This document shows positions 27,061 to 36,189 of a stretch of 64,000 nt of DNA, in pieces (within the stretch, counting starts at the first letter, position 1; each line of letters begins with the position of its first letter). A model generated the notes under the pieces. The model saw nothing but the letters and a program-made list of their open reading frames with translations, made no database searches and had not been told where the DNA came from. The DNA comes from Luteibacter rhizovicinus DSM 16549 (GTDB lineage Bacteria > Pseudomonadota > Gammaproteobacteria > Xanthomonadales > Rhodanobacteraceae), in NCBI RefSeq assembly GCF_001887595.1, contig NZ_CP017480.1, forward strand, positions 3,314,001 through 3,378,000, in the 5' to 3' direction. Made by a program: the position numbers and the translations under genes.

Positions 27061-27382
27061 GGGGTGGGTCTCCGTCGGCAGTGAGAAAGGGATCCCAAGC
27101 GTAACCGGCTTTCCCATCCCCGGTACCCACGGCAATGTCCCAGGACGCTCCTGAAGTCGGCTTCGTCAGCCTCGGCTGACCCTGGGCTACCTATACGGCG
27201 CCGCCTGCCACACGCATTTCCAGAAGCGATTCGAAGTCGACATCGCCCTTTGCCAGGCAGAGGGCGATGAGCGAAGCTGCACACCTGTCATGTCCGCTTT
27301 CGACCCAAGGCGGCATGGCGCAGAGGGTAGCCACCTGTCGGCGCGCCGCGCCGGCGTTCATGGATGACTGGAGAATTGCCAC
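27061..27382. other. Non-coding gap with a palindromic repeat copy
   Basis: This 322-bp divergent gap holds no convincing gene. Short minus-strand frames (27191-27382) show no family features. It contains copy A of the GTCCGC repeat (27266-27315). No strong promoter is evident. Confidence 0.5.
27266..27315. repeat. GTCCGC palindromic repeat, copy A
   Basis: GATGAGCGAAGCTGC is followed by ATGTCCGCTTTCGACCCA and a degenerate inverted arm GCGGCAT. The first 45 bp are nearly identical to copy B at 28928, on the other side of the serine hydrolase gene. Confidence 0.8.
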
Positions 27383-28927
27383 ATGTCGATCACGTTTGTG
27401 CAGCGTCAGACACCTCGCTTCTTCGGGAAACTGGCGGTGCTTACGCTCGTTGCTTTTTCGATTCCGCTGGTTTCGGCTACTGAGTCAGGTACCGATAATT
27501 CTTCGTGGGAAAACAACCTTCGCCCCGCGATCGTCGAGGTCGGCCGGCCCGTTCCGCACTGGTCGCTTCACGACCGGATGGCGTACTACCACATCCCCGG
27601 CGTTGCCGTCGCGGTGCTGCGCAATGGCAAGGTTTGGCAGGCGAAGGGGTACGGGCTTCGGGAAGCTGGCACGAATGACAAAGTCGACGGCGATACGCTG
27701 TTTTCGGCCGGCTCGATCAGCAAGGTAGCGACGGCCGTCATGATCCTGCGCATGGTGCAGGCAGGGAAGCTGGACCTTGACCGCAACGTCGATACCTACC
27801 TGACGAGCTGGCATGTCCCGGTTACCAAGGACATGCTCCATCCCGACGTCACCCTGCGCATGCTGATGTCGCACACCTCCGGGTTCAATGTGGGCGGCTT
27901 TCCCGATTTCCTGCCTCAGGAGCAAGTGCCGACCTTGCTGCAAACGCTGGATGGTCTGCCGCCTGCCAAGCACCATGCCGTTCGACTTATCCACCCACCG
28001 GGCTCGCGCTACGCCTATTCCGGCGGGGGCATCGAGGTGGAGCAACAGTTGCTCGAAGACGTGACCCATACTGATTTTGCTACGTCAGCCCGCACCTGGC
28101 TGCTCGATCCGCTGCACATGCAGCGAAGCACGTTTGAGAGTCCGCTGTCTGCCTCACGCGGCAATATCGCCAAGGCCCACGATGAACAAGGCCGGCTCAT
28201 CGCGTTGCCGCGCGGGTGGCAGACGTTTCCCGAGCAGGCCGCTTCGGGGTTGTGGACGAGCGCGAGCGAGCTCGGTGACATGGTCGCCACGTTGATCGAA
28301 AGCTATCGGGGACGTAACGAATTCCTGTCGCGCACCCTTGCCACGCAAATGATGAGCGCCGTATCGCCCAGTCCCCAGGGGCTTGGCCCGGAACTACTGG
28401 GATCGGGTAACGGACGGGTGTTCTTCCACAGCGGCTCCAACGACAACTACCGCGCCTGGATGGAGGGCTATCTCGAGACGGGCGACGGCTTCGTGATCCT
28501 GACCAATAGCCCGAACGGTGCCCGTTTGCGCCTGGAAATCAGGCATGCGTTGTCCGACATGATCGGTCAGGGAGTCGATCCCGTGTTGCATGCGGTCGCA
28601 CTCGATCCTGCCGACGCTTCCTATGCGGACTACCAGGGCACGTATCGCCTGGACGACAGTGTTCCCATGGATGTGCGCGGCCGGCTCGCCGATGATTTTG
28701 ATACCAATTCGTTCCAAATTACGATGTCCCACGGCAAGGCATCGATGCGAGTGCCGGGCGACGCTGATGTGCACCAGCTGGAGGCCCTGTCGCCCACACG
28801 CTTCGTCGATCCGGGGTCCGACTCCATGCCTCTTATGCAGCTTGAGTTTCATCGCGACGCAGTTGGAAAGGTCCGGGCCGTTAGTGTGGAAAGCGGCGAT
28901 TATCGTGCCTACTATCGGCGCCAGTAG
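27383..28927 (+). CDS. Serine hydrolase, class C beta-lactamase-like
   Basis: A 514-residue protein with an N-terminal export segment (about 15-33, FGKLAVLTLVAFSIPLVSA). The beta-lactamase-family domain (about 55-400) has the catalytic S-x-x-K as Ser111-Ile-Ser-Lys114. YSGGG near 213 stands at the usual Y-x-N position with Gly in place of Asn, and HSG near 350 takes the third-motif place. A C-terminal beta-rich domain (about 415-514) follows. Such proteins are peptidases or esterases more often than true beta-lactamases. Direct repeats flank the gene. Codon use is somewhat more relaxed than in neighbouring housekeeping genes. Confidence 0.88.
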   Translation: MSITFVQRQTPRFFGKLAVLTLVAFSIPLVSATESGTDNSSWENNLRPAIVEVGRPVPHWSLHDRMAYYHIPGVAVAVLRNGKVWQAKGYGLREAGTNDKVDGDTLFSAGSISKVATAVMILRMVQAGKLDLDRNVDTYLTSWHVPVTKDMLHPDVTLRMLMSHTSGFNVGGFPDFLPQEQVPTLLQTLDGLPPAKHHAVRLIHPPGSRYAYSGGGIEVEQQLLEDVTHTDFATSARTWLLDPLHMQRSTFESPLSASRGNIAKAHDEQGRLIALPRGWQTFPEQAASGLWTSASELGDMVATLIESYRGRNEFLSRTLATQMMSAVSPSPQGLGPELLGSGNGRVFFHSGSNDNYRAWMEGYLETGDGFVILTNSPNGARLRLEIRHALSDMIGQGVDPVLHAVALDPADASYADYQGTYRLDDSVPMDVRGRLADDFDTNSFQITMSHGKASMRVPGDADVHQLEALSPTRFVDPGSDSMPLMQLEFHRDAVGKVRAVSVESGDYRAYYRRQ

Positions 28928-28977
28928 GATGAGCGAAGCTGCGTACCTTTAATGTCCGCTTTCGACCCGAAGCTGAC
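28928..28977. repeat. GTCCGC palindromic repeat, copy B
   Basis: GATGAGCGAAGCTGC, then AATGTCCGCTTTCGACCC and the partial inverted arm AGCTGACCTT. It begins at the base after the serine hydrolase stop codon. Confidence 0.8.
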
Positions 28978-29018
28978 CTTATGATCGTGCGGGCAAACGG
29001 CTACATCGGGGGAGCCAG

Positions 29019-29455
29019 ATGGCAAAGCTAACGTGGGCGGACATCTTTGTTGATGCCTCCGCTTTGAATGGGCCGGCATTGTTCGGACAATGGCCTGGTA
29101 CCGTCCAAGGTAGGGTCGCTCTCATGGTGCCTCCGCTTTCGGTGACCTGTTCTTCCATCGCCCGGATGGAAGTGTTCACCGCTTGGACGTCCTGGAAGGC
29201 GGGGTGGGCCAAGTGGCCGCCACGTTCGATGAATTTTCCAGGTGTATGAACACCCCCGAATGGCAACAGAGAAACCTCCTTGTCGATGGCGTCGCGCTAT
29301 TGGTTGAGCGAGGGGTGTCTCGTGGAAGCGCTCAGTTTTACGGGTTTGCGCCTCACCCTTCGTTGACTGGCAAGATTGATTGGCAGCGCGTGATGGCACT
29401 AGACGCCGTGGTTTGGCATTCGATTTGCGCGCAGGTTCTTGACGGGAATGCTTAG
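29019..29455 (+). pseudogene. Frameshifted Tdi1/DUF1851-type immunity gene
   Basis: Two overlapping frames make one protein. From ATG 29019 (GGGGGAG upstream) the first 36 residues (MAKLTWADIFVDASALNGPA onward) are in one frame. From 29126 the other frame continues GASAFGDLFFHRPDGSVHR, then LDVLEGGVGQVAATFDEF and FYGFAPHPSLTGKIDW plus MALDAVVWHSICAQ to the stop at 29455. Restoring one G at CTCATGGTG (29121-29129) gives a continuous product of about 145 residues. The G-D-x-F-x-R-x-x-D-G-x-V-x-x-L-D pattern and the Y-x-F-x-x-H-P-x-L-x-G-K tail match the DUF1851 domain of type VI secretion immunity protein Tdi1 (from memory). Palindromic repeats flank it. A base-calling error is possible. Confidence 0.65.
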
Positions 29456-29481
29456 GTCCGCTTCCGACCCATGGCAGACCT
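29454..29481. repeat. GTCCGC palindromic repeat, copy C
   Basis: AGGTCCGC-TTCCGACCCATG-GCAGACCT is a near-perfect inverted repeat whose centre matches copies A and B. It overlaps the stop codon of the frameshifted gene. Confidence 0.75.
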
Positions 29482-29632
29482 TGCGTTGTAGATGTCTCAG
29501 CCAGCGCGCCTTCTGTGAAATTCGCCCGGACGCGGCCACATCCGGTTTTCCAGACGGCAGAGTGTTCAGCAGGGTAAAATCCCCGGTTTCGTCAGCCAGG
29601 GCTCATATGCCCAAGCGAACATCGGTGGTTTT

Positions 29633-30976
29633 GTGAAAAACGCAGTAAATTCAACGACTAGTCGTGAGTCATCGCCGAAGGTGGGGTTTGTCTCGCTTGG
29701 CTGCCCGAAAGCGCTCGTCGACTCCGAACGTATCCTCACCCAGCTCAAGGTCGAGGGCTACGAGATCGTCCCGAGCTACGGCGAGGCCGATGCCGTGGTG
29801 GTGAACACCTGCGGCTTCATCGACTCCGCCGTGCAGGAATCGCTCGACGCGATCGGCGAAGCGCTGCATGAGAACGGCAAGGTGATCGTCACCGGCTGCC
29901 TCGGCAAGCGTTCGGAACTGATCCGCGAAAGCTATCCGGACGTGCTCTCGATCAGCGGCCCGCAGGACTACGCCAGCGTGATGAGTGCGGTGCATCAGGC
30001 CATCCCGCCGACGCGCAACAAGTTCCTCGACCTGGTGCCCGACATCGGCGTGAAGCTGACGCCGAAGCACTACGCGTACCTGAAGATTTCCGAAGGCTGC
30101 AATCACCGTTGCAGCTTCTGCATCATCCCGTCGATGCGCGGCGACCTCGTCAGCCGTCCGGTCGACCAGGTGCTGATGGAAGCGGAGAAGCTGGCCAAGG
30201 GTGGCGTGAAGGAGCTGCTGGTGATCTCGCAGGACACCAGCGCCTACGGCGTGGATGTCCGTTACGCCGAGCGCGAATGGCGCGGCAAGTCGTATCGCAC
30301 GCGCATGACCGAACTCTGCGAAGGTCTCTCGGAACTCGGCATCTGGACGCGACTGCACTACGTCTACCCGTATCCGCACGTCGACGAGATCATGCCGCTG
30401 ATGGCCGACGGCAAGATTCTTCCGTACCTCGATATTCCCTTCCAGCACGCCAGCCCGCGCATCCTCAAGCTGATGAAGCGCCCGGGCAATGTCGACAAGA
30501 CGCTGGAGCGCATCCAGAACTGGCGCCGCCAGGTGCCGGATCTGACCATCCGCAGCACCTTCATCGTCGGTTTCCCCGGCGAGACGGATGCGGAATTCCA
30601 GGAACTGCTCGGCTTCCTTCGCGAAGCCGAACTCGATCGCGTCGGTGCGTTCGCCTATTCGCCGGTCGACGGTGCGAAGGCCAACGATCTCCCCGGCCAG
30701 ATCGACGAGGAGCTGAAGGAAGACCGCCTCGAGCAGTTCATGGCGGTGCAGGCGGAGATCTCGGCCGCCAAGCTGCAGCGCAAGGTCGGCAGCACGATCA
30801 AGGTGCTGATCGATGAAATCGATGCCGATGGCGCGTGGGGCCGCTCCAGTGCCGATGCGCCGGAAATCGACGGTGCCGTGCGCATCGACGATGGCCAGAT
30901 GCTCAAGCCGGGTCAGTTCGTCGACGTGCTGGTGGAAGAAGCCGACGCGCACGACCTCTACGGTCGTCTGGCCTAA
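29633..30976 (+). CDS. rimO: Ribosomal protein S12 methylthiotransferase RimO
   Basis: A 447-residue radical-SAM enzyme that adds a methylthio group to an Asp of ribosomal protein S12. The N-terminal UPF0004 domain ([33 protein letters not shown]) carries one iron-sulfur cluster. The radical-SAM cluster motif is [15 protein letters not shown] (about 155-169). The C-terminal TRAM domain starts near residue 380. GTG start at 29633. Confidence 0.97.
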   Translation: MKNAVNSTTSRESSPKVGFVSLGCPKALVDSERILTQLKVEGYEIVPSYGEADAVVVNTCGFIDSAVQESLDAIGEALHENGKVIVTGCLGKRSELIRESYPDVLSISGPQDYASVMSAVHQAIPPTRNKFLDLVPDIGVKLTPKHYAYLKISEGCNHRCSFCIIPSMRGDLVSRPVDQVLMEAEKLAKGGVKELLVISQDTSAYGVDVRYAEREWRGKSYRTRMTELCEGLSELGIWTRLHYVYPYPHVDEIMPLMADGKILPYLDIPFQHASPRILKLMKRPGNVDKTLERIQNWRRQVPDLTIRSTFIVGFPGETDAEFQELLGFLREAELDRVGAFAYSPVDGAKANDLPGQIDEELKEDRLEQFMAVQAEISAAKLQRKVGSTIKVLIDEIDADGAWGRSSADAPEIDGAVRIDDGQMLKPGQFVDVLVEEADAHDLYGRLA

Positions 30977-30981
30977 GTTCC

Positions 30982-31776
30982 ATGCGGTACGTGGCGCCCA
31001 CGCGTGAGACGCTCGAGCGGAGCGTTCTCGTGTCGCCGCCCCTGTCCCATTGGGGCGAGTTCAGTGCGTTGATCGACGGGTCGGACTGGCCCGCGATCGA
31101 CGCCCTGAATGCCTTGCTGCCCGATACCTCGGACGTCCGTTTCCTCACGCAGGATGCCGCGCTCCTCGCCGATGGCCTGCATTACGAGGAGCGCATTGCG
31201 CGCCATGGCGTCATCGCCACTCGCAGTGAAAACTGGCACGACTTGTTCAATGCCTTCGTCTGGCTACGCCATGGCGCGCTCAAGCGCGCGCTGAATGCGC
31301 GGCAGATGGCGGAAATCGCCGTGATGGGACCGCGACAGCGTTCGCGCGCGCAGTGCGCGTTGACGCATTTCGACGAGGCGGGAATGATCGTAACCCTGCA
31401 GGACCCGGCCATGCTCGCGGCGTGGGACGTACACGACTGGCACACGCTGTTCTGGACGCACAGGGACGCGTGGCGCGACGGACGGGCGCACGTCGCGATC
31501 TTTGGACACGCACTTCTCGAGCACGCGCTCGTGCCCGAGAAGCTGCTGGTCGGCAAGGCCCTGGTGGTGATGGGGGAGTGCGATGCGCGCGCTGTGTGTG
31601 CGCGTGCGATCGCCGATGCGTCCGTGTTGAACGATCCTCAGGAACTGCGTCCTCTCCCGGTATCGGGCGTGCCGGGATGGCACGCCGGAACCGACGAGGA
31701 AGCGTTCTACACGACGGCACCTTGTTTCCAGCCGCTGCGTGCGGGCCGGACCTACCCGGCGCCGCTAACGGCCTAG
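30982..31776 (+). CDS. DUF3025 domain protein
   Basis: A 264-residue protein with the DUF3025 pattern: HYEERIARHGVIATRSENWHDLFNAFVWLRHG, RQRSRAQCALTHFDEAGMIV and IFGHALLEHALVPEKLLVGKALVV. Conserved in beta- and gammaproteobacteria, function unknown. It starts 5 bp after rimO, so it is probably co-transcribed. Its stop TAG shares the palindrome CTAG with the stop of the convergent regulator gene. Confidence 0.85.
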   Translation: MRYVAPTRETLERSVLVSPPLSHWGEFSALIDGSDWPAIDALNALLPDTSDVRFLTQDAALLADGLHYEERIARHGVIATRSENWHDLFNAFVWLRHGALKRALNARQMAEIAVMGPRQRSRAQCALTHFDEAGMIVTLQDPAMLAAWDVHDWHTLFWTHRDAWRDGRAHVAIFGHALLEHALVPEKLLVGKALVVMGECDARAVCARAIADASVLNDPQELRPLPVSGVPGWHAGTDEEAFYTTAPCFQPLRAGRTYPAPLTA

Positions 31777-32408
31777 ATCAGGCCGTGGTCGCGTACGTGC
31801 TCGCCCAGCAGGCTGTCGTGATCCACGCCGAGCTTGCGCATCGCATCGCGCTTCTGCCGGCTGATGGTCTTCACCGATTTGCCTTCCTGATCGGCGATCT
31901 GCTGCAACGACATGCCGTTGACGAACATGCGGATCACTTCGATCTCGCGTGGCGACAGCGGGGTGCCGGGCATCGCCACCGAGGTTTCGTCGGCCTCGTT
32001 GAGGATGTCGAGCAGGGTTTCGCTGAGATAGGTTTCCCCGTCATGGACGGCACGCGCGGCCGTGGCGAGCTCATCCATCGGAGCGCGCTTGTCGATGATG
32101 CCGCGGGCACCGCGGCCGAGCATGGACTGCAGCGCCGCCGGTCGGTTGATCATCGTCAGCACGACGAGGGCGACGTGGGGATACGTCCTGGTGATCGTCT
32201 CGAGCAGGAGGAATCCGTCGTCCTGCCGATCGCTCGGCATGAGAAAATCCGTAATGACGACGTCGCATTCTTTCTCTGCGAGCAGGGTCAACAGCTCGTC
32301 CGCTGCCTTGGCTGCACCGACGACTTCGATGTGCGCATTCTCCAGCGCAAGCCGTCCGCCCACCAGAACCAGCGGGTGATCGTCTGCCAGAATGACCTTG
32401 AGTGGCAT
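31773..32408 (-). CDS. NarL/FixJ-type response regulator
   Basis: 211 residues. The N-terminal receiver domain has acidic residues at DD (9-10), the phospho-acceptor Asp54 (VVITDFLMP) and a conserved Lys near 107. The C-terminal LuxR-type helix-turn-helix (about 148-205; LSPREIEVIRMFVNGMSLQQIADQEGKSVKTISRQK) binds DNA. It is divergent from a BvgS-like hybrid kinase across 82 bp, so the kinase's HPt domain is its likely phosphodonor, as in the BvgA/BvgS and EvgA/EvgS pairs. Confidence 0.93.
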   Translation of the reverse strand: MPLKVILADDHPLVLVGGRLALENAHIEVVGAAKAADELLTLLAEKECDVVITDFLMPSDRQDDGFLLLETITRTYPHVALVVLTMINRPAALQSMLGRGARGIIDKRAPMDELATAARAVHDGETYLSETLLDILNEADETSVAMPGTPLSPREIEVIRMFVNGMSLQQIADQEGKSVKTISRQKRDAMRKLGVDHDSLLGEHVRDHGLI

Positions 32409-32490
32409 GCCTTGTGTTCTCCTGTTGGCGTGTCAACGCGGCGTATAGAGCCGATTATGCCTTTGAAGTTCCCCTGACGAAGCCTCCGAC

Positions 32491-35400
32491 GTGATTCGAC
32501 GAATCCTCCTGTTAATACTGGTTGTGCTCTCAGGCCCGGCCTCGGCCCTGCCTGACACGCCGCTGCCGCGCGAAGACCGCGAGTGGCTGCGCCACCATCC
32601 GGTGCTCACCGTGGGCGCGTATCGCGAGGGCTACCCGCCGTTCGACGAGCTGCGTGAGGGTGAACTCGAGGGTCTGGGGCCGGATTACCTGCGCGAGATC
32701 GCCGGTGAGCTCGGGGTGACCCTGCAGACCCGCACCTACGCCACCTGGCCGGAATTGCTCAAGGCACTCGCGCGTGGCGACATCGACGTCGCGACCTCGG
32801 TCACGCCCCTTGAGAAGGGCATGCCCGGCATCCGCGTGGGCGCCACCTACTTCGAATCGCTGCCGGCCCTGGTCGAGCGCATCGACGTACCGATCATCCA
32901 CCGCCCTGGCGAGCTGAGCGGCAAACGCCTTGCGGTCCACGCCGGCTATTTCGACGTCGGCGCGCTGCGTCGCGAACTGCCTGAGACGACCCTGGTGGAG
33001 ACCGGGTCGACGGCGGAGGCGCTCGCCCTGGTCCGCTCCGGCGACGTTGCCGCCTATATCGATAACCCCTATTCGGCTCGCGAGTTCGTGGCTCGACTTG
33101 GTCTGGAGAGCGAATTGCGCGTGGGCGGCCCCCTCGCGCTGCCGATCAGCGCGCTGGCGTTCGCGGTGCCAGCCGACCGCGCACCCCTGGGGGATGCCAT
33201 CGACCACGCCCTGGGTGAGCTCACCGCGGCCGACCATGGGCGCCTGCGCGCGCGATGGGTAGGACGCGATATCGCGCCGCGACCGCGCCAGGACGGTATC
33301 CCGCTCAGCGAACGCGAGAAGGCCTGGCTGGCGGCGTTGCCGCCGCTGCGGCTCGGTGTCGATCCCAGCTATGCGCCTTTCAGCCTGATCACGGGGCAAG
33401 GTGAGGCGGAAGGTCTCTCGCTCGATTACGTACGCGAGATCGCCGCGGAGCTCGGTATTCGGATCACCCAGGTGCCCAGCGAGAACTGGGCGGGTACGGT
33501 GGACCGGGTAAAGAAGGGCGAGGTGGACCTCGTTGCGGCGATCAACCCGCAGAGCGCGACATTTCCCGTCCTCGAAGCGAGCGTGCCCTATCTCGACTTC
33601 CCGATCATGATCGTCACCCGCGAGGGCGCGCCAACCATTGCCGGCCGTGACGACCTCACTGGCAAGCGCGTCATCGCGAACATGACGCGTGAACCGATCC
33701 GGCGCCTGCTCGGACGCATTCCCAACGTGCAGGCTATTCCCGTGGACACCGAGGCCGAGGGCTTGCGCAGGCTGGCCGCGGGGGAGGGCGACGCGTTCGT
33801 AGGCAATCTGGCCTCCGTCGACTACCTGATTCGCGAGAGCTTCCTCGGTCAGCTGAAAGTCGCTGCCCCGACGGGGGATTCGGAAGCGATCGCGATCGGC
33901 GTTCGCCGCGAACTGGCGCCACTACTTCCCCTGGTCAACCGCGTGCTGGTGAACCTCTCCACGCATCGCCAACAGGAGATCCGCAATACCTGGTTCGCCT
34001 CGCATTACGTCGTCGGCCCGACATGGCGCGAAGTGGCCGGTCGCGTGCTGCCCTTCGTCGCGGTGCTGCTGTTCTCGCTGATCGCGATCAGCTACGCCTA
34101 CCTCAACCTGCGCCGCGAGACACGCCGTCGCGAGCGCACCGAACGGCGCCTCGCCGAAGTCACGGCCCACGTGCCGGCTGTCGTCTATGAGGCCGTGCGC
34201 GGAACGGATGGCAGCTATGCGATGACCTACGTCGGTGGCGACCCCCAGCGCGTGCTGGGCATGGAGCCGGCCGAAGTGCTCGGCGGCGGCGAAGCGATGC
34301 TCGCGCCCGTGCCGCCCGAGGATCGCGAAGCCCTCCGCGCCGCTTTCGAGCGCTCGGCGCGCGAGCTGAATCCGCTGCATATCACCGTTCGCGCCCAGAT
34401 CAGCGGCCGCGTGCGCTACCTCAGTTCGGATGCGGTGCCCTTGGCCGCGGCCGACGGTACCGTGCGCTGGAATGGTTACTGGGTGGACGTGACCGCGCAG
34501 GAACAGGCGGCGCGTGGCCTGGCACGTGCCCGCGACGAGGCGGAAGCGGCGACGCGTGCGAAAAGCGATTTCCTCGCCACGATCAGTCATGAGATCCGCA
34601 CGCCGATGAACGGCGTGATCGGCTTGCTCGACGTGCTGGAACGCACGCGGCTGGATGCGGAGCAGCGCACGATGGTTTCCACCATCGAACACTCGGCGGA
34701 GGCGTTGTTGCACATCCTCGATGATGTGCTCGATTTTTCGAAGATCGAAGCGGGGCACCTGACCTTCGATCCCCAACCATCCGATCCGCGCAGCATCGTC
34801 GACGGCGCCGTGGCTATCCTCGCCTCGCAGGCGGAAGCGAAGGGGTTGGCCATGCATACGCGCTTCGACGAGGCCCTCGCGCCGTGCGTCCTGGTCGACG
34901 ACGGGCGGCTGCGCCAGGTGTTGCTCAACGTCATCGGCAATGCCATCAAGTTCACCGCGACCGGTGAGATCGACGTGGCGGTGCGCGTCGACGAAACGCT
35001 CGCCTCGCGGCAACGACTGCGTTTCGTCATTGCCGATACGGGTATCGGCATCCACGCCGCCAAGCTACGTCACGTGTTCGCGCCCTTCAGCCAGGCGGAA
35101 TCCTCGACCACGCGGCGCTTTGGCGGTACCGGTCTCGGCCTGAGCATCTCGCGGCGTCTGATCGAACGCATGGGCGGCCACATTGCCATCGACAGCGAGC
35201 CAGGGCAGGGCACGACGGTGACCGTGACGCTGGACCTTCCGGTGGCGGAGATGCCGGAGGCGCCGGTCGACATGCGGGCGGATTCACCCTTGCCGGTGCG
35301 CCCGTTGCGACCTGACGCGCGCATCCTGCTGGCCGAGGACCATCCGGTGAACCAGGCTCTCGTGCGCGTGCAGTTGGGCTTGCGCGGTTACGAGTGCGAC

Positions 35401-36045
35401 GTGGTCGAAGACGGCGTGGCGGCGATGGAGGCGCTCGAAGCGCAGCCTTACGATCTGCTTCTCGTCGACTGCCACATGCCGCGCATGGACGGCTATGCGG
35501 TGGCGCGAGAAGTGCGTCGTCGCGAGGCCGGTACGGGAACGCATCTTGCCATCGTCGCGATGACGGCGGATGCGCGGGCGGACCAGCGCGAGCTTTGCCT
35601 GGCGGCTGGCATGGACGATCTGCTACGCAAGCCGATCCGGCTCGAAGCGTTTCACGCCATGGTCGCGCACTGGCTTGAGGAGGGCGTTGTGGTCGAGCCC
35701 ACGATCGACATGGCGCGTCTTCGCCGTGCGTTCGGCTCGGACAACAACGTTGCCAGCGTGATTCGTGCGGGCGTGGAGGCGACGCGGGAGGCCCTGGGCC
35801 GTCTTGCGCCGGTGATCGAGCGGGCCGATCGCGAGGAGGTCGCCGGGTGGATCCATCACGTACTCGGTGGCGTGAATGTCTTCGGCACCTCGCCCGTGGC
35901 GGAGAAAGGTGAACGCATGGAGCTGGCGCTGCGGGAGGGCGGCGATGTCGATCGCGCGGCCGTCGAGGCGTTTGCGCGCGACGTGTCGCAGTTTACCGCC
36001 GGCCTGGAGCACCTCGTCTCCCGGCTGCACTCATCGCCGGCATAG
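32491..36045 (+). CDS. BvgS/EvgS-like hybrid sensor histidine kinase
   Basis: A 1184-residue unorthodox kinase. Order: signal peptide (about 1-19); two periplasmic solute-binding (SBP_bac_3, Venus flytrap) domains (about 36-250 and 285-505); one membrane helix (about 518-540); a PAS-like region (about 555-675); HisKA with His700 in ISHEIRTPMNG; HATPase with NAIKF, ADTGIGI and GGTGLGLSIS; receiver with Asp993 (LLVDCHMPRMDGY); and C-terminal HPt with WIHHVLGG (His1122/1123). This gives a complete His-Asp-His phosphorelay to the divergent regulator. The flytrap domains suggest sensing of small periplasmic ligands, identity unknown. GTG start. The last codons lie within a REP element. Confidence 0.95.
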   Translation: MIRRILLLILVVLSGPASALPDTPLPREDREWLRHHPVLTVGAYREGYPPFDELREGELEGLGPDYLREIAGELGVTLQTRTYATWPELLKALARGDIDVATSVTPLEKGMPGIRVGATYFESLPALVERIDVPIIHRPGELSGKRLAVHAGYFDVGALRRELPETTLVETGSTAEALALVRSGDVAAYIDNPYSAREFVARLGLESELRVGGPLALPISALAFAVPADRAPLGDAIDHALGELTAADHGRLRARWVGRDIAPRPRQDGIPLSEREKAWLAALPPLRLGVDPSYAPFSLITGQGEAEGLSLDYVREIAAELGIRITQVPSENWAGTVDRVKKGEVDLVAAINPQSATFPVLEASVPYLDFPIMIVTREGAPTIAGRDDLTGKRVIANMTREPIRRLLGRIPNVQAIPVDTEAEGLRRLAAGEGDAFVGNLASVDYLIRESFLGQLKVAAPTGDSEAIAIGVRRELAPLLPLVNRVLVNLSTHRQQEIRNTWFASHYVVGPTWREVAGRVLPFVAVLLFSLIAISYAYLNLRRETRRRERTERRLAEVTAHVPAVVYEAVRGTDGSYAMTYVGGDPQRVLGMEPAEVLGGGEAMLAPVPPEDREALRAAFERSARELNPLHITVRAQISGRVRYLSSDAVPLAAADGTVRWNGYWVDVTAQEQAARGLARARDEAEAATRAKSDFLATISHEIRTPMNGVIGLLDVLERTRLDAEQRTMVSTIEHSAEALLHILDDVLDFSKIEAGHLTFDPQPSDPRSIVDGAVAILASQAEAKGLAMHTRFDEALAPCVLVDDGRLRQVLLNVIGNAIKFTATGEIDVAVRVDETLASRQRLRFVIADTGIGIHAAKLRHVFAPFSQAESSTTRRFGGTGLGLSISRRLIERMGGHIAIDSEPGQGTTVTVTLDLPVAEMPEAPVDMRADSPLPVRPLRPDARILLAEDHPVNQALVRVQLGLRGYECDVVEDGVAAMEALEAQPYDLLLVDCHMPRMDGYAVAREVRRREAGTGTHLAIVAMTADARADQRELCLAAGMDDLLRKPIRLEAFHAMVAHWLEEGVVVEPTIDMARLRRAFGSDNNVASVIRAGVEATREALGRLAPVIERADREEVAGWIHHVLGGVNVFGTSPVAEKGERMELALREGGDVDRAAVEAFARDVSQFTAGLEHLVSRLHSSPA

Positions 36046-36174
36046 CCGGCTCCCACAGCGGGGCCATCACTTCATGGCCGCCATCGCCCCTCTGTGGGAG
36101 CCGATTCATCGGCGAATGGGTGCTTGCGGCATCCCTGCCCGCTGCCGCGGGATCGCCGATGAATCGGCTCCTAC
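36032..36174. repeat. REP-like cluster, three palindromes
   Basis: Three units: ATCGCCGGCATAGCCGGCTCCCAC (36032-36055), which supplies the final codons and stop of the hybrid kinase; GTGGGAGCCGATTCATCGGCGAA (36094-36116); and its inverted partner ending CGGCTCCTAC (36151-36174), with the CCGCTGCCGCGG spacer. It separates the kinase from the convergent greB. Confidence 0.85.
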
Positions 36175-36189
36175 CGGGGTGAGGGGGCG

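Noticed and set aside
27191..27382. 63-codon minus-strand frame upstream of the serine hydrolase
   Set aside because: No family features, runs through a repeat copy, and lacks a convincing start.
29019..29249. 76-codon frame taken as a gene on its own
   Set aside because: Its second half reads as noise, while the other frame continues the protein after a one-base shift.
27266..29481. GTCCGC palindromes considered as integron attC sites
   Set aside because: They lack the GTTRRRY-type core sites, and no integron integrase is visible; kept only as an unclassified repeat.
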